From NCBI GenBank assembly GCA_002723385.1, contig PBNY01000035.1:1-64000 (forward strand): a DNA stretch of 64,000 bases. The letters run 5' to 3'. The notes beneath the pieces were generated by a model. That model did no database searches. It saw nothing but the letters and a program-made list of their open reading frames with translations, and was not told where the DNA came from. The position numbers were made by a program, and so were the translations under genes. Each line of letters begins with the position of its first letter. Position 1 is the stretch's first letter. This DNA is from Oceanospirillaceae bacterium. Lineage in GTDB: Bacteria; Pseudomonadota; Gammaproteobacteria; Pseudomonadales; Oceanobacteraceae. Of this stretch, positions 40,888 through 50,798 are shown in pieces.

Positions 40888-42987
40888 ATGAATATCTCCA
40901 ATACGTTGGGTGCCACATTGGTGGCAACTCCCAAGCGCATGGCAACTCTGGTTGTGAGTTGCGTGCTGATATCTGCCTGCGGCAGTGATGACGACAACAA
41001 AAAAAGTAACAAGGACATACCGTTGCCACTGGGACCGGTTGCTTCCCAGAGCTACAGCGGTGACGACGGTTTGCTGGCCGGTCTGGGACTGTCTGGTATT
41101 CAGGGAGCGGCTCCCGGTTACGCCGATGAAGCCAACCCAACCAAGGCGGAGTTGCGTCGTAACACCATCTTCAACAACTACACCGCACTGGTGGACCAGA
41201 GCAGCAATGGCGGCTTTGGCGAACTCTATGGCCCCACGGATGACACCCGGTATCCAGGCACTGAATACTTTGCCTATGTCGGAGAGGGCATCAACCGTGC
41301 GACAGTATTGGTACAGATTCCTGATAACTTTGATAAAGAAAACCCGTGTATCGTCGCCGGTCCGGCGTCTGGCTCCCGTGGCGTGTACGGTGCGGTGGGC
41401 ACTGCGTCTGCTTGGGCACTGGAACACGCCTGTGCCGTCGCCCTGACGGATATGAACAAGGGTACGGGGGCGGTTGATCTCACTCAGGCGAAAGGTTTTG
41501 GAATTCAGCTGGACGCTCAGGATCTGTCCTCTACCGAGGAGCTGACCTTTGTGGTTCCGACACAAGAGAACGTGCCCGATGAGGGCAAGGACGAATACGC
41601 CGATATTACTTTGCCAACCCAAGCAGAAGTGGATGCTTACATCGCTGCTAATCCCCACCGATACGCCTTCAAACATCTGCATTCACAGAAAAACATCGAA
41701 AAAGATTGGGGATTGCATACGCTTCAGTCGATCAAGTTTGCCTTGCAGCAGCTGAACGCACACTTTGACGACGCTGAGTTTGATACAGACAACACCCTGG
41801 TGATTGCGGCCAGTGTTTCCAACGGTGGTTCCGGGGTGATTCGGGCGGCAGAGCAAGACACCGAGAGCCTGATTGATGCGGTTGTGGCCGGTGAGCCGAA
41901 TGTGAATCCAGCGGCTGCTACGGAAGATTTTGTGATCAAAGTCGGTGATCGCACCATCACCGATCACAGCAAATCGTCATACGAATATTTTGCTCTGGGC
42001 GAGCTGTATGCAGCCTGTTCAGGGGATGACCCAGCCAATGCCGGAACCGCACTGGCCAATTTGCGTGGTGACGTGACGGAGCGCTGCTTGTCTCTGGTGG
42101 ATGCCGGGTTGATCAACGCAGGTACTGACGCAGAAATGGGCGCGCAGGCAAGCCAGAAACTGCTCGACGCCGGTTTCACCCCAGACTCCCTGATCATTGC
42201 CGCAGGTTACGGCAGTATTGATATTTACCAGTCACTGGTCACGGGCTATGCCAATCAGTTCACCCGCAGCTCGGTGGTCGACTCGCTGTGTAACGTCAGC
42301 ATGGGAGCGGTTGATGCCGCAGGTGCTCCCACAGCCAACGCCATATTTGCAACGTTAGCAACCAGCAGTAACGGCATTCCACGAACCGCCAATATGGTAT
42401 TGATCAAGGACGACGACAACACCGGTTCTGCGGTGATTCAGCACAACGCCCAGTCATCCAATGGACGTAATGACTACAACCTGGAAGGCGCTCTCTGCTA
42501 TTGGGACATTTTTAATAACAGCGAAAACCCGCTGCACGAACGCCTGATGAGCGGCTTGGATGAAGTCAAAGCAACGGGCGACCTCCAGGGCAAACCCACC
42601 CTGATCGTACACGGTCGTGCTGATGCCCTGATCGCACCGAACCACTCGTCACGCCCGTACGTGGCTCTGAACAAACAAGTGGAAGGCGAAGGCAGCCAAC
42701 TTCGTTACTACGAAGTCACCAACGCCCAACACCTGGATACCCTGAATCAGGCTTACATCGCCTGGGGTGGCGTGGGCATGGATTACGTGCCCATCGACTA
42801 CTACTTCAAGGAAGCGCTGGATCTGATGTATGCCCATCTCAAGGATGGAACCGATCTGCCGCCTAGCCAGGTAGTCGAAACCGTCGCACCAAGTGCTGGA
42901 ACCGTGACAGCCGCCAACCTGACGGCGATTAGCGATTCACCAGCCAAAGCCATCACGTTTGATGGTGTGGATATTGTGATCGAGTAA
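40888..42987 (+). CDS. 3-hydroxybutyrate oligomer hydrolase, lipoprotein
   Basis: A 699-residue protein of the D-(-)-3-hydroxybutyrate oligomer hydrolase family. It has a lipoprotein-like signal (LVVSCVLISAC), GLAGLGLSGIQG-like start, PGTEYFAYVGEG, VAGPASGSRGVYGAVGTA, ALTDMNKGTGAV, and the nucleophile motif ASVSNGGSG with Ser311; later LIVHGRADALIAPNHSSRP and NAQHLDTLN supply the probable Asp/His. It should cut short 3-hydroxybutyrate esters, released by a PHB depolymerase, to monomers. It is monocistronic with a strong hairpin after it. The depolymerase gene 5.6 kb upstream and shared promoter motifs support a common pathway. Confidence 0.88.
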   Translation: MNISNTLGATLVATPKRMATLVVSCVLISACGSDDDNKKSNKDIPLPLGPVASQSYSGDDGLLAGLGLSGIQGAAPGYADEANPTKAELRRNTIFNNYTALVDQSSNGGFGELYGPTDDTRYPGTEYFAYVGEGINRATVLVQIPDNFDKENPCIVAGPASGSRGVYGAVGTASAWALEHACAVALTDMNKGTGAVDLTQAKGFGIQLDAQDLSSTEELTFVVPTQENVPDEGKDEYADITLPTQAEVDAYIAANPHRYAFKHLHSQKNIEKDWGLHTLQSIKFALQQLNAHFDDAEFDTDNTLVIAASVSNGGSGVIRAAEQDTESLIDAVVAGEPNVNPAAATEDFVIKVGDRTITDHSKSSYEYFALGELYAACSGDDPANAGTALANLRGDVTERCLSLVDAGLINAGTDAEMGAQASQKLLDAGFTPDSLIIAAGYGSIDIYQSLVTGYANQFTRSSVVDSLCNVSMGAVDAAGAPTANAIFATLATSSNGIPRTANMVLIKDDDNTGSAVIQHNAQSSNGRNDYNLEGALCYWDIFNNSENPLHERLMSGLDEVKATGDLQGKPTLIVHGRADALIAPNHSSRPYVALNKQVEGEGSQLRYYEVTNAQHLDTLNQAYIAWGGVGMDYVPIDYYFKEALDLMYAHLKDGTDLPPSQVVETVAPSAGTVTAANLTAISDSPAKAITFDGVDIVIE

Positions 42988-43041
42988 TGCCACGTTGTAC
43001 CGCCCCTTCAAACCTTTGATATTCTGATCAACGGTTACTTC

Positions 43042-43077
43042 TCAGGATCATTTACCGCTTCCGGTGAATGATCCTGA
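43042..43077 (+). terminator. strong hairpin after the oligomer hydrolase
   Basis: TCAGGATCATT and AATGATCCTGA are perfect 11-base arms; the enclosed bases form a further ACCG-CTTC-CGGT stem, giving a near-continuous 15-base-pair hairpin with a 4-base loop. No T run follows. It separates the carbon-use region from the AT-rich capsule locus. The bases up to 43263 hold the capsule promoter region; I saw no ops/JUMPstart element. Confidence 0.65.
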
Positions 43078-43263
43078 AGTCACACTACTGTAAACTAGCC
43101 GACCTCGACCAGGTTGAATTGCAGGTTTCCATCTCTATACTCAGCCTGTCATTGGTAAAACGCTGTTGGTATGTATGGGAAATCAGGTGGGTTCAGGGAA
43201 GTGGCCGATTGAAGTGGCGATGTTTATAGGAGCATCAAGGCACTCTCTGATGGTGCGAAATCC

Positions 43264-44055
43264 ATGGTAGCTCCCGTACAAAGCCGTTCATCGCTTCAGG
43301 TAATGAGGGATACGGTATCTGCACTCATGATTCGTGAGTTAAAAACACGGTTTGGAAGTAGTCGCTTGGGCTATTTTTGGGCTGTTGCCGAGCCTGCGCT
43401 TCAGGCATCGATAATAGCAGTTCTGTTTACGATAATTGGCAGGACTTCTTTATCCGGTGTTCCTGTTGCTTTGTTTTTGATTGTAGGAATATTACCTTTT
43501 AGGGGGTTTTTTAAAATTGCTGTTCAGCTGTCCGCAGCAATTAAGTCAAATAAGGCCCTGTTTTGTTATCGGCAGGTTTTACCAATAGATCCTTTTATTA
43601 CGAGACTTTTGATAGAAACTGCCACGTACGTAATTGTTTATATAGTTCTATTTCTAATTATGGGGTGGGTTGGCTTCTCTGTGGTTCCAGAGAAACCTCT
43701 GGAGTTAGCTATGGTGAACCTGATCATGTTTGCAATGGCTTCAGGGTATGGACTGGTCCTTTGTAGTAGCGCTTTGTACTATGAAGATACTACAAAAATT
43801 GTCAGTTTAATTACTCAGCCTCTATTCTTCCTGTCGGGTGTTTTTTTTGCGATTACCATGGTCCCTGCTCAGTATTGGCATTATTTAACATGGAACCCTC
43901 TTCTTCATATCACAGAAATCAGCAGAGATGCCATGTTCAGTAGTTATGAAACGCCCGTTGGTGATTGGGGGTATATCATTACGATAACTATCTGTTTATG
44001 GGGGCTTGGATTATCTCTGTATTGGGTTAACAGACAGAGGTTTATTGCCACATGA
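43264..44055 (+). CDS. kpsM: capsule polysaccharide ABC exporter permease
   Basis: A 263-residue ABC-2 membrane protein of the KpsM/CtrC/BexB group. It begins with a cytoplasmic MIRELKTRFGSSRLGYFWAVAEPAL, the family hallmark, followed by about six hydrophobic segments and the conserved QPLFFLSGVFFAITMVPAQYWHYLTWNPLLHITEISRDAMF. It forms the inner-membrane channel that passes lipid-linked capsule polymer. Its stop overlaps the kpsT start by four bases (ATGA). The first gene of the capsule operon. Confidence 0.92.
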   Translation: MVAPVQSRSSLQVMRDTVSALMIRELKTRFGSSRLGYFWAVAEPALQASIIAVLFTIIGRTSLSGVPVALFLIVGILPFRGFFKIAVQLSAAIKSNKALFCYRQVLPIDPFITRLLIETATYVIVYIVLFLIMGWVGFSVVPEKPLELAMVNLIMFAMASGYGLVLCSSALYYEDTTKIVSLITQPLFFLSGVFFAITMVPAQYWHYLTWNPLLHITEISRDAMFSSYETPVGDWGYIITITICLWGLGLSLYWVNRQRFIAT

Positions 44056-44714
44056 TCCACTTTCGAAATGTATCCAAGTATTATCTTACCAACAGCGGAA
44101 GGTCTTACGTTTTTAAAAACATTGATTATGACCTTCCAGTCAATAACAGCATAGGAATTTTAGGACCGAATGGTGCAGGAAAATCTACATTGGTCAGAAT
44201 GATTGGTGGTGCTGATATGCCAAGCAGAGGGGAAATATTCTCCAACCACCGAATCAGTTGGCCCTTGGGCTTGCAGGGGGGGTTACAGGGTTCCATGACG
44301 GGGAGGGAGAATGTCAGGTTTGTAGGACGTATTAACGGTATCAAAAACACAAACGATATCGAGTCCATGGTTGAAGAGTTTGCTGAAATAGGCAAATATT
44401 ATGATGAACCTATTCGAACTTACTCCAGTGGTATGAAGTCCCGAGTTGCGTTTGGACTCAGTCTTGCGTTCGATTTTGATATATTGCTTATTGATGAGGT
44501 AACTTCTGTTGGTGACGCGACGTTTCGGTCCAAAAGCCAGAAGGCACTGCAAAAAGTCAGAGAAAAAACACACGTTATCATGGTTAGTCATGAAATGAAT
44601 CAGATAAAGACATTTTGTGAGTCAGGAATTGTAATAAAAGACAAAAAATTCGAATATTATTCCAATGTTGATGATGCAATTCGTGACTATAAGGATACAT
44701 ATGTCAAAGTGTAG
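44052..44714 (+). CDS. kpsT: capsule polysaccharide ABC exporter ATPase
   Basis: A 220-residue ATPase of the KpsT/CtrD/BexA group. Walker A GPNGAGKSTLVRMI, a family-specific stretch WPLGLQGGLQGSMTGRENVRFVGRI, signature YSSGMKSRVAFGLSLAFDFDILLIDEV with Walker B, and the His-loop VSHE. It powers capsule polymer export with KpsM. It overlaps kpsM by 4 bases and the next gene by 14, so translation is coupled. Confidence 0.93.
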   Translation: MIHFRNVSKYYLTNSGRSYVFKNIDYDLPVNNSIGILGPNGAGKSTLVRMIGGADMPSRGEIFSNHRISWPLGLQGGLQGSMTGRENVRFVGRINGIKNTNDIESMVEEFAEIGKYYDEPIRTYSSGMKSRVAFGLSLAFDFDILLIDEVTSVGDATFRSKSQKALQKVREKTHVIMVSHEMNQIKTFCESGIVIKDKKFEYYSNVDDAIRDYKDTYVKV

Positions 44715-45903
44715 TGGTTTTCTATCGGTCCACAATGATGTAAATCGCAAGAATGGTTTAAAACGTAAGGCTCGGAAACTAAAACGAGACCCCAGTGCTT
44801 TTTTTAGAGATTCCAAACCATATCGGTTCTGGTTGGGATTGGGGTCATTTGCAGTTGTCCTGATTTTATCCCTGATTGTCATAATTTATTTTGGTTTTAT
44901 AGCCTCGCCGCGTTATGCGACGCAAACTCAGTTTGTTGTAAAACAGTCTGGTGCAAATGAGTTACCCCTATCAGGGTTTGCGTCATTTGCTACCGTATCG
45001 CCGACTACAAAAGATGCATTGATTATCAAACGTTTCATTGAATCCAAGGAAATGGCTCTGGCTCTGGATAATGAAGTGTCTCTGAGAGCGCACTATCAGG
45101 AACTCCAATGGGATTGGTTTAGCCGCCTAAATAAGCGTGCGAAGTTAGAAGAGTATGTCGAATATTACCAGAATCATATTCAGGTTCAGCACGATGAAAT
45201 GTCAGATGTACTTGAAATTGAGGTTCAGGCTTTTACTCCAGAATATACCCTCAAGGTAGCGAACGCTGTACTGGATATTAGTGAAGAATTTATTAATGGC
45301 TTAGGGAATAAAATGGTAACTGAGCAGGTAGCCTTTGCCCAGATGGAAGTAGAAAGGAAGTACGAAGATTTTAAACGTCAGCAGCATGAACTACTCAAGT
45401 TTCAAGATGACAAGCAATTGTTTAGTCCGGAGGAGGAAAGCGGCGCATTACTGGAAGCTATAAATCAGTTGCAAGGAGAGGTAATTAAGGCGGAGGCGCG
45501 TTACAAGGAGCTGGCTAACGTTATGAGGCGTACAGCCCCCGAAGTCAAGGCACAAAAAAATCTGGTAGATTCTCTAAAAGCTCAGTTGATAGAAGAGAGA
45601 GAGAGGTTGATCTCAGAAAACGATTTTTCTCTTAATCAAATAAATTCTGATTTTCAGGAAATAAAATTGAATACGCAACTGGCATCTGATCTTTATGCTT
45701 CATCCCTGGTTAGTATGGAGACTGTGAGGGCTGAGGCGTACAGAAAGTTGAAACATCTGCTTGTAGTTGAAGAACCAGCCTTACCTGAAGATGAATCTTA
45801 TCCTCGACGATTTTATAATATAGTCACCTGGTTCTTGTTGATTCTTATTGGTTACTTGATAACCAGACTTGTTGTGGCTATTGTAAAGGAACACAAAGAG
45901 TAA
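44701..45903 (+). CDS. kpsE: KpsE-like capsule export inner-membrane protein
   Basis: A 400-residue KpsE/CtrB-type polysaccharide co-polymerase relative. An N-terminal basic cytoplasmic motif (RKLKRDPSAFFRDSKPY) precedes the first membrane helix (FAVVLILSLIVIIYFGF). The periplasmic part starts SPRYATQTQFVVKQSG and contains long coiled-coil helices at about 200-340, and a second helix near the end (IVTWFLLILIGYLITRLVVAIV) closes it. It links the ABC exporter to the outer-membrane KpsD-like protein. The cytoplasmic basic motif reappears at the C-terminus of the product of 48508-50130. Confidence 0.9.
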   Translation: MSKCSGFLSVHNDVNRKNGLKRKARKLKRDPSAFFRDSKPYRFWLGLGSFAVVLILSLIVIIYFGFIASPRYATQTQFVVKQSGANELPLSGFASFATVSPTTKDALIIKRFIESKEMALALDNEVSLRAHYQELQWDWFSRLNKRAKLEEYVEYYQNHIQVQHDEMSDVLEIEVQAFTPEYTLKVANAVLDISEEFINGLGNKMVTEQVAFAQMEVERKYEDFKRQQHELLKFQDDKQLFSPEEESGALLEAINQLQGEVIKAEARYKELANVMRRTAPEVKAQKNLVDSLKAQLIEERERLISENDFSLNQINSDFQEIKLNTQLASDLYASSLVSMETVRAEAYRKLKHLLVVEEPALPEDESYPRRFYNIVTWFLLILIGYLITRLVVAIVKEHKE

Positions 45904-45904
45904 T

Positions 45905-47536
45905 ATGAAAAACCTGTTTTTAGTTTTAGTTCTCTTATTACAGCCTCAATGTGTTAGTGCGGCATTGGATGTTCAAAATTCAGTTGCTGATGCTGAACAG
46001 GATTCTATTCTCGATGATCCTGTTGAACGGCGAAGACTCAATTCCGATATCTATGGTAGCTGGTTGTTTGATGGGGGCTTCAAGGATACCAGTTTTAGTG
46101 GAATTAACCCCGATTATCGCATTAGTCAAGGGGATAGGTTGTTGGTGCAGTTATGGGGTGGGTTAAATACCCAAGATGAGAGAGTTGTTGATGCACATGG
46201 TAGTATTTTTATCCCCCGAGTCGGGCCGGTTAAGGTTCAGGGAACCAGAAATCAGGACCTGAACACAGTCGTTCTGAAGTCCATTAAACGTGTATATAAA
46301 AGTAATGTTGAAGCATATGTGACTCTACTCTCTAGTCAAAAAGTCAAGGTCTTCGTCTCCGGTCTTGTTAATAACCCCGGACTTTATGAGGGGCAAAGTG
46401 CAGATTCTGTTCTTCGCTTCATTGATCAAGCTGGAGGCATAAGAGCAGACTTGGGCAGTTATCGGCAGATATATCTAAAGCGTTCTGGAAAGACGGTTGC
46501 AAACTTTGATCTTTATGAATTTATTAGTCACGGCAACATGCCTGCAACTCAGTTGCAAGATGGTGATGTTATTTTCATCGATCGTCAAAAAGGCTATGTC
46601 ACGACAACTGGCGAAGTTGGTTTCGCGGGGCGTTACGAGCTCAGTGGTCGAAACACGTCCCTTGGTGAGATCATGAATGCCGTTGTTGCTACGGATAAGG
46701 CGACACATATCACCGTCGTGGAGCCAGAAGGTACAAAAGTAAATGCGAAACAATATAGGATCAATGATATTGGCGATGTACGTATTCTGGCTGGTACAAG
46801 AATAAAATTCAGTTCTCAGCTCCGGCCGAACAGTATTAGTGTGGAAGTTCTCGGTGAGCATGACTCTCAAACCGAGTTAGTTCTTCCGTGGGGAGCCAAT
46901 TTGGCTGATTTGCTAGATCAGCTTAAATATACTGAGTTGTCGAATAGAAATGCAGTTCAATTGTTCAGGGCAGATGTAGCTCGTCGTCAGAAAGATATGT
47001 TAATGACTTCTCTTGTTGCCCTGGAGCAGAGTGTATTGACTGCTCGTTCCAGTACCAGAGAAGAGGCCGAGTTGCGTAAGGCGGAATCTGAAACAATCCT
47101 GCGCTGGATACGGAGAGCCAAAGAGATAGACCCTCGTGGACAGGTTATCTTGAGCGAAGGATATAATCCAAAGGATATTGTTCTGCAGCAGGGTGATAAA
47201 ATTGTAATACCGAGCAAAAGGAATCTTGTGATGATCCATGGTGAGGTATTGTTCCCTACTGCTATTGCATTCAAACCTGACTTATCTGCAAGTAAATATA
47301 TCATGCAGGCTGGTGGAACGAATGCAGACTTTGATGATTTGAATATTTTGGTCATGAAACCCAATGGTATGTTTTTAAATATATCGGAGGATTTGAACGA
47401 TGACGAAAATATTGGTCCTGGTGATGAAGTGTTTGTCCTTGCCAAACCCGATTTTAAATCGTTACAGTTAACAAAAGATATATCGCAGGTAATTTATCAA
47501 GTGGCTGTTTCTGCAGCTGTGGTTTTAGCATTATAA
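45905..47536 (+). CDS. kpsD: KpsD-like polysaccharide export protein
   Basis: A 543-residue periplasmic/outer-membrane protein of the KpsD/Wza OPX group. A signal peptide ends QCVSA. The polysaccharide export domain begins NPDYRISQGDRLLVQLWGG (about residue 60) and continues in IFIPRVGPVKVQG; SLBB-type modules follow (VFVSGLVNNPGLYEGQSADS; TTTGEVGFAGRYELSGRNTS; MIHGEVLFPTAI). It would form the outer-membrane exit for the capsule. The start overlaps the kpsE stop region as TAATATG. It lacks an obvious lipobox, as in KpsD. Confidence 0.9.
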   Translation: MKNLFLVLVLLLQPQCVSAALDVQNSVADAEQDSILDDPVERRRLNSDIYGSWLFDGGFKDTSFSGINPDYRISQGDRLLVQLWGGLNTQDERVVDAHGSIFIPRVGPVKVQGTRNQDLNTVVLKSIKRVYKSNVEAYVTLLSSQKVKVFVSGLVNNPGLYEGQSADSVLRFIDQAGGIRADLGSYRQIYLKRSGKTVANFDLYEFISHGNMPATQLQDGDVIFIDRQKGYVTTTGEVGFAGRYELSGRNTSLGEIMNAVVATDKATHITVVEPEGTKVNAKQYRINDIGDVRILAGTRIKFSSQLRPNSISVEVLGEHDSQTELVLPWGANLADLLDQLKYTELSNRNAVQLFRADVARRQKDMLMTSLVALEQSVLTARSSTREEAELRKAESETILRWIRRAKEIDPRGQVILSEGYNPKDIVLQQGDKIVIPSKRNLVMIHGEVLFPTAIAFKPDLSASKYIMQAGGTNADFDDLNILVMKPNGMFLNISEDLNDDENIGPGDEVFVLAKPDFKSLQLTKDISQVIYQVAVSAAVVLAL

Positions 47537-48490
47537 ATGGGTATGGTTGTGGTTATGATAGTAAATCATGTGATGTCTAATGATGTTTATAGTGGGATAT
47601 TTGATGCCATCTTAAGATATTTTAAGATCTATTCAGGTGTGCAGAATATTGTGACAGATCGTCCTGTTAAGAAAGCCGATATCTATCACTATCATCGACC
47701 AAATTTGGAATCTAAACTACCCGATAATTCGGTAGTGACAGTGCATCACGACTTAAGTGACCCCGACGGGTGGTTAGGTGAAAGTAAATTTGTTGAAAGA
47801 TATAGAGAAGCCGGTCATGTTATATGCTTAAATCAAGGCCAAAAAAAAAGATTAGGACAGCTTGATATACATAAGACAACTGTTGTTCCGCATGGGTATA
47901 GAATGGATATCTTTGAGCCTGAAGTCAAAAGGTGCGTTAAAAATCGAAAGTTAGTTTTTGGTCTGATATCGAAGAGATATGGGAGGCAAGTGAAAGGCGA
48001 AGCATACCTTTATGAGCTTGTTCGTCGAATAAATCCGGAGTTAGTATCATTTATTCTGGTGGGTGAAGGACGTTCAGAAGATGCTATCCAATTAAGAAAA
48101 CTGGGTTTTGAGGTCAAGGTTTATGAGCGCCTTCCATATCGTATGTTCTCAATGTTATATTCTAATCTAGATGCTTTACTAATGTTGAGTTATCATGAAG
48201 GAGGGCCTGCTAATATACCAGAGGCGATAGCATCGGCGACACCTGTGATTGGATTTCCTGTTGGTATGGTTGCAGATATTGTAAGAGATGGTAAAGAGGG
48301 GATTTTATTGTCATCTAATGTGGATTTGGATGGTGAAATGATATCTAATATCTTGTCTGATCCTGACCAGATTTCTATGATAAACCGTGAAATGGTGAGG
48401 AACAATTCTATTGATCGAGTTTTAACTTGGCAGGAATCTGTGGAGATGAATGTCGCTGTATATCACCATCTTTTGAATGGCAAAAGCTAA
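47537..48490 (+). CDS. glycosyltransferase family 1/4-like protein
   Basis: A 317-residue GT-B glycosyltransferase. The N-terminal half starts MIVNHVMSNDVYSG and holds DNSVVTVHHDLSDP; the C-terminal half has the nucleotide-sugar-binding pattern ILVGEGRSEDAIQLRKLGFEVKVYERLPY, and LSYHEGGPANIPEAIASATPVIGFPVGM with the E-x7-E type motif. It probably adds one sugar of the capsule repeat; the donor is unknown. The ATG at 47537 abuts the kpsD stop; the ATG at 47555 is equally plausible by homology. Base composition is strongly AT-rich, supporting horizontal origin. Confidence 0.8.
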   Translation: MGMVVVMIVNHVMSNDVYSGIFDAILRYFKIYSGVQNIVTDRPVKKADIYHYHRPNLESKLPDNSVVTVHHDLSDPDGWLGESKFVERYREAGHVICLNQGQKKRLGQLDIHKTTVVPHGYRMDIFEPEVKRCVKNRKLVFGLISKRYGRQVKGEAYLYELVRRINPELVSFILVGEGRSEDAIQLRKLGFEVKVYERLPYRMFSMLYSNLDALLMLSYHEGGPANIPEAIASATPVIGFPVGMVADIVRDGKEGILLSSNVDLDGEMISNILSDPDQISMINREMVRNNSIDRVLTWQESVEMNVAVYHHLLNGKS

Positions 48491-48507
48491 AGTTGAAAGG
48501 TAATGTA

Positions 48508-50130
48508 ATGAAAGGTACTAAGATACTCCTAACTGATGAACTACATTTCCATACTCGAAACTTTGGAGAATTGTTTTCTTTTTTCGAAAAAAATTCCTTT
48601 GAAGTACGAAATGCTAAGGCTCCCAAAGACTGGATATCTCTCTATGGTAATTATTTTGTAAAAAGTGCCGAGCTTAGGCCAACTGTTCTTGAGTTGGCTA
48701 GGCTAAATCAAGAAGATTTATTTCTATATTCATATAAAGGTATAAATTTATTTGAGACAGCAAGGATGGAGTTTTTAGCTTTTGTTATTGCAAAACCTGC
48801 ATGGAAAAGCTTTGATATTTCAAAGGGAAGGAGATACGTATTTAATCATGCGATAAAATGTGATTATGATTCGCTTTTGCATAATTTGGCTGCCGTTATA
48901 CATTGGATAGATTGGTGGGAAAAAAAAATTAAAGACGTAGGGATTCATCATTTTTGTTGTATATTTTCAGGGAGTTTGATTTACGGTAATAGTCTTATAC
49001 AAATTCTAAAAAAACATTCCATGAAACCGTTGGTTATGGAAAGCTTCTTTACAGGGAATGAATTTTATATGGAATGTATCTATAGACATATTCCAAATAA
49101 TAGTGATTTGAAATTCAAGAATTTTTATGACTCACTTGATGTGCCTGTGGATGCGAACCTTTATGATAGAGAAAGGCTTAAAAGTATAAATAAAATATCA
49201 GGAGCCAAGAACAAAAATGTAACTCAACCAGTATGTTTTGATCTTTTTGAGTTTGATAATGACCGAAAAACAATACTTATTCTTGGGCAGGTGTTGAATG
49301 ATTTTTCTTTGTTAGGAAATGATGGTGTTAATTCTTTGCTACTATATAAAAGGCTGATTTCCGATGTTCTCAGTAATACCGACTTTAATTTGATATTTAA
49401 GGCTCACCCTTGGGAAAAGAATAAAATTGGTATTGGTCGAGATATGACCAGGGAGGAAATCGAAATATTCGTTGCCGAAAATTTTTCTGATAATGGATCG
49501 AGAATTAAGATGTTTTCAGATTATAACATCAATTCAATTTTTGAACAGAGTGATTATGTGGTTACGATATGCTCGCAATCCGCCATAGAAGCTGCTTTTA
49601 ATGGCTTTAAACCGATTCTTGTTGCAGATGCTTTTTTTGGTCGTAAGGGATTTACTTATGAACTTGTTGATGAAAGTTTGTCAGGTTTTTTGTCTTGTGA
49701 TCCCGCAGGAGTTTTATCTTTAAAGGAGTTCGATTTTTTTGAAGAATTTTGCGTGAAGGTTTTTTCTTCACATCTGGTCTGTGTAAACCCATCTGGTTCA
49801 ATACGTCTCAGAGATATATTCAGTCGCTTGCCCCCTATCTCATTGGTTCAAAGTAAGTCTAGTAGTCTGCTTGATGAAAAACTCAAACAAGAAAACCCTC
49901 CAACATTAGAGAGTGTGCCAGTGTTCAGTGCTGCGGAGGAGAAGGTTTCTGTCTCTACTTTCAATGATACGGCTAATGTAGAAACTGAAGAAGTTCTTAC
50001 ATGTCATTCTGAAATTGGAGTTCTTTCTAGGAAAAGTCGTCTGATAAGAAAATTAAAAAATAACCCCCATGATTTTTTTGCGGATAGTAGTTATTCTATG
50101 GTTCGTATTTTTAGATTATTGTTTAAATAG
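48508..50130 (+). CDS. capsule polysaccharide biosynthesis protein, GT-B like
   Basis: A 540-residue protein starting at an ATG preceded by GAAAGG. Central [29 protein letters not shown] and [31 protein letters not shown] recall the GT-B-like capsule-synthesis family to which KpsC and KpsS belong (compare SQVGFEALIWGKPV in KpsC here). It may transfer Kdo or another residue, standing in for KpsS, which is not otherwise visible. A Ser/Glu-rich linker follows residue 460, and the C-terminus has [17 protein letters not shown], a close relative of the cytoplasmic motif of the KpsE-like protein. Very AT-rich. Confidence 0.7.
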   Translation: MKGTKILLTDELHFHTRNFGELFSFFEKNSFEVRNAKAPKDWISLYGNYFVKSAELRPTVLELARLNQEDLFLYSYKGINLFETARMEFLAFVIAKPAWKSFDISKGRRYVFNHAIKCDYDSLLHNLAAVIHWIDWWEKKIKDVGIHHFCCIFSGSLIYGNSLIQILKKHSMKPLVMESFFTGNEFYMECIYRHIPNNSDLKFKNFYDSLDVPVDANLYDRERLKSINKISGAKNKNVTQPVCFDLFEFDNDRKTILILGQVLNDFSLLGNDGVNSLLLYKRLISDVLSNTDFNLIFKAHPWEKNKIGIGRDMTREEIEIFVAENFSDNGSRIKMFSDYNINSIFEQSDYVVTICSQSAIEAAFNGFKPILVADAFFGRKGFTYELVDESLSGFLSCDPAGVLSLKEFDFFEEFCVKVFSSHLVCVNPSGSIRLRDIFSRLPPISLVQSKSSSLLDEKLKQENPPTLESVPVFSAAEEKVSVSTFNDTANVETEEVLTCHSEIGVLSRKSRLIRKLKNNPHDFFADSSYSMVRIFRLLFK

Positions 50131-50138
50131 GTTTTTTT

Positions 50139-50780
50139 ATGGAAAATAAATATGGAAGGATAGCCCCGTCTGCTGGTGTTCCGACAGATAAAATAAAGTT
50201 TGAACCCCCTGTCGATATTGCACATAATGTCACCGTTTATGCAGGTTCTGAGATTGGGAAATACACCTATATTAATGTCGGCAGTGTTATATATGGAGGG
50301 GTTTCTTTAGGTCGTTATTGTAGTGTAGGCCGTAGTGTTGAAATTGGTGCGGCTCATCATCCTGTTGACTATTTAAGCACTCATCCGTTTCAAGTAGCGC
50401 GGTCATTATTCATGAAAGATCCAGATTACGCATCAGTAGAACGGAAGGCTTGGCGATTTCACCGAAAAACTCACATAGGACATGATGTTTGGATAGGGGC
50501 TAAAGCATGTATTATGAGTGGTGTTACGATTGGAAGTGGTGCAGTTATTGGCGCTGGAGCTGTTGTTACTAAAGACGTTGAACCATATTCAATAATTGGG
50601 GGTGTTCCTGCTAAACTCATAAAAAAAAGGTTCCCAGATGAAGTTATTGCAGAGTTGTTAGAAGTCGAGTGGTGGGACATACCGATGTCTAAAATATCAA
50701 AACTTCCATTTGATGATATTTACTCATGTCTGGTTGCCCTTAAAAAAATAAAATCTGAGAAAAGTCTATTTCCTGCCTGA
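50139..50780 (+). CDS. hexapeptide-repeat (CatB-type) O-acetyltransferase
   Basis: A 213-residue left-handed beta-helix acyltransferase. Hexapeptide repeats run through [21 protein letters not shown] and the second block [20 protein letters not shown] to [19 protein letters not shown], followed by [14 protein letters not shown] catalytic His is probable in [16 protein letters not shown]. It most likely O-acetylates the capsule or a precursor. It follows the upstream gene by 8 bases, and is followed at once by insertion-sequence debris. Confidence 0.85.
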   Translation: MENKYGRIAPSAGVPTDKIKFEPPVDIAHNVTVYAGSEIGKYTYINVGSVIYGGVSLGRYCSVGRSVEIGAAHHPVDYLSTHPFQVARSLFMKDPDYASVERKAWRFHRKTHIGHDVWIGAKACIMSGVTIGSGAVIGAGAVVTKDVEPYSIIGGVPAKLIKKRFPDEVIAELLEVEWWDIPMSKISKLPFDDIYSCLVALKKIKSEKSLFPA

Positions 50781-50798
50781 TCCGCGGAGAACCTGATA

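Noticed and set aside
40813-41682. 289-codon minus-strand frame opposite the oligomer hydrolase
   Set aside because: Complementary to a clear hydrolase family member; no signal or domain features of its own.
43000-43263. ops/JUMPstart element before the capsule operon
   Set aside because: I looked for GGCGGTAG-type sequence and found none.
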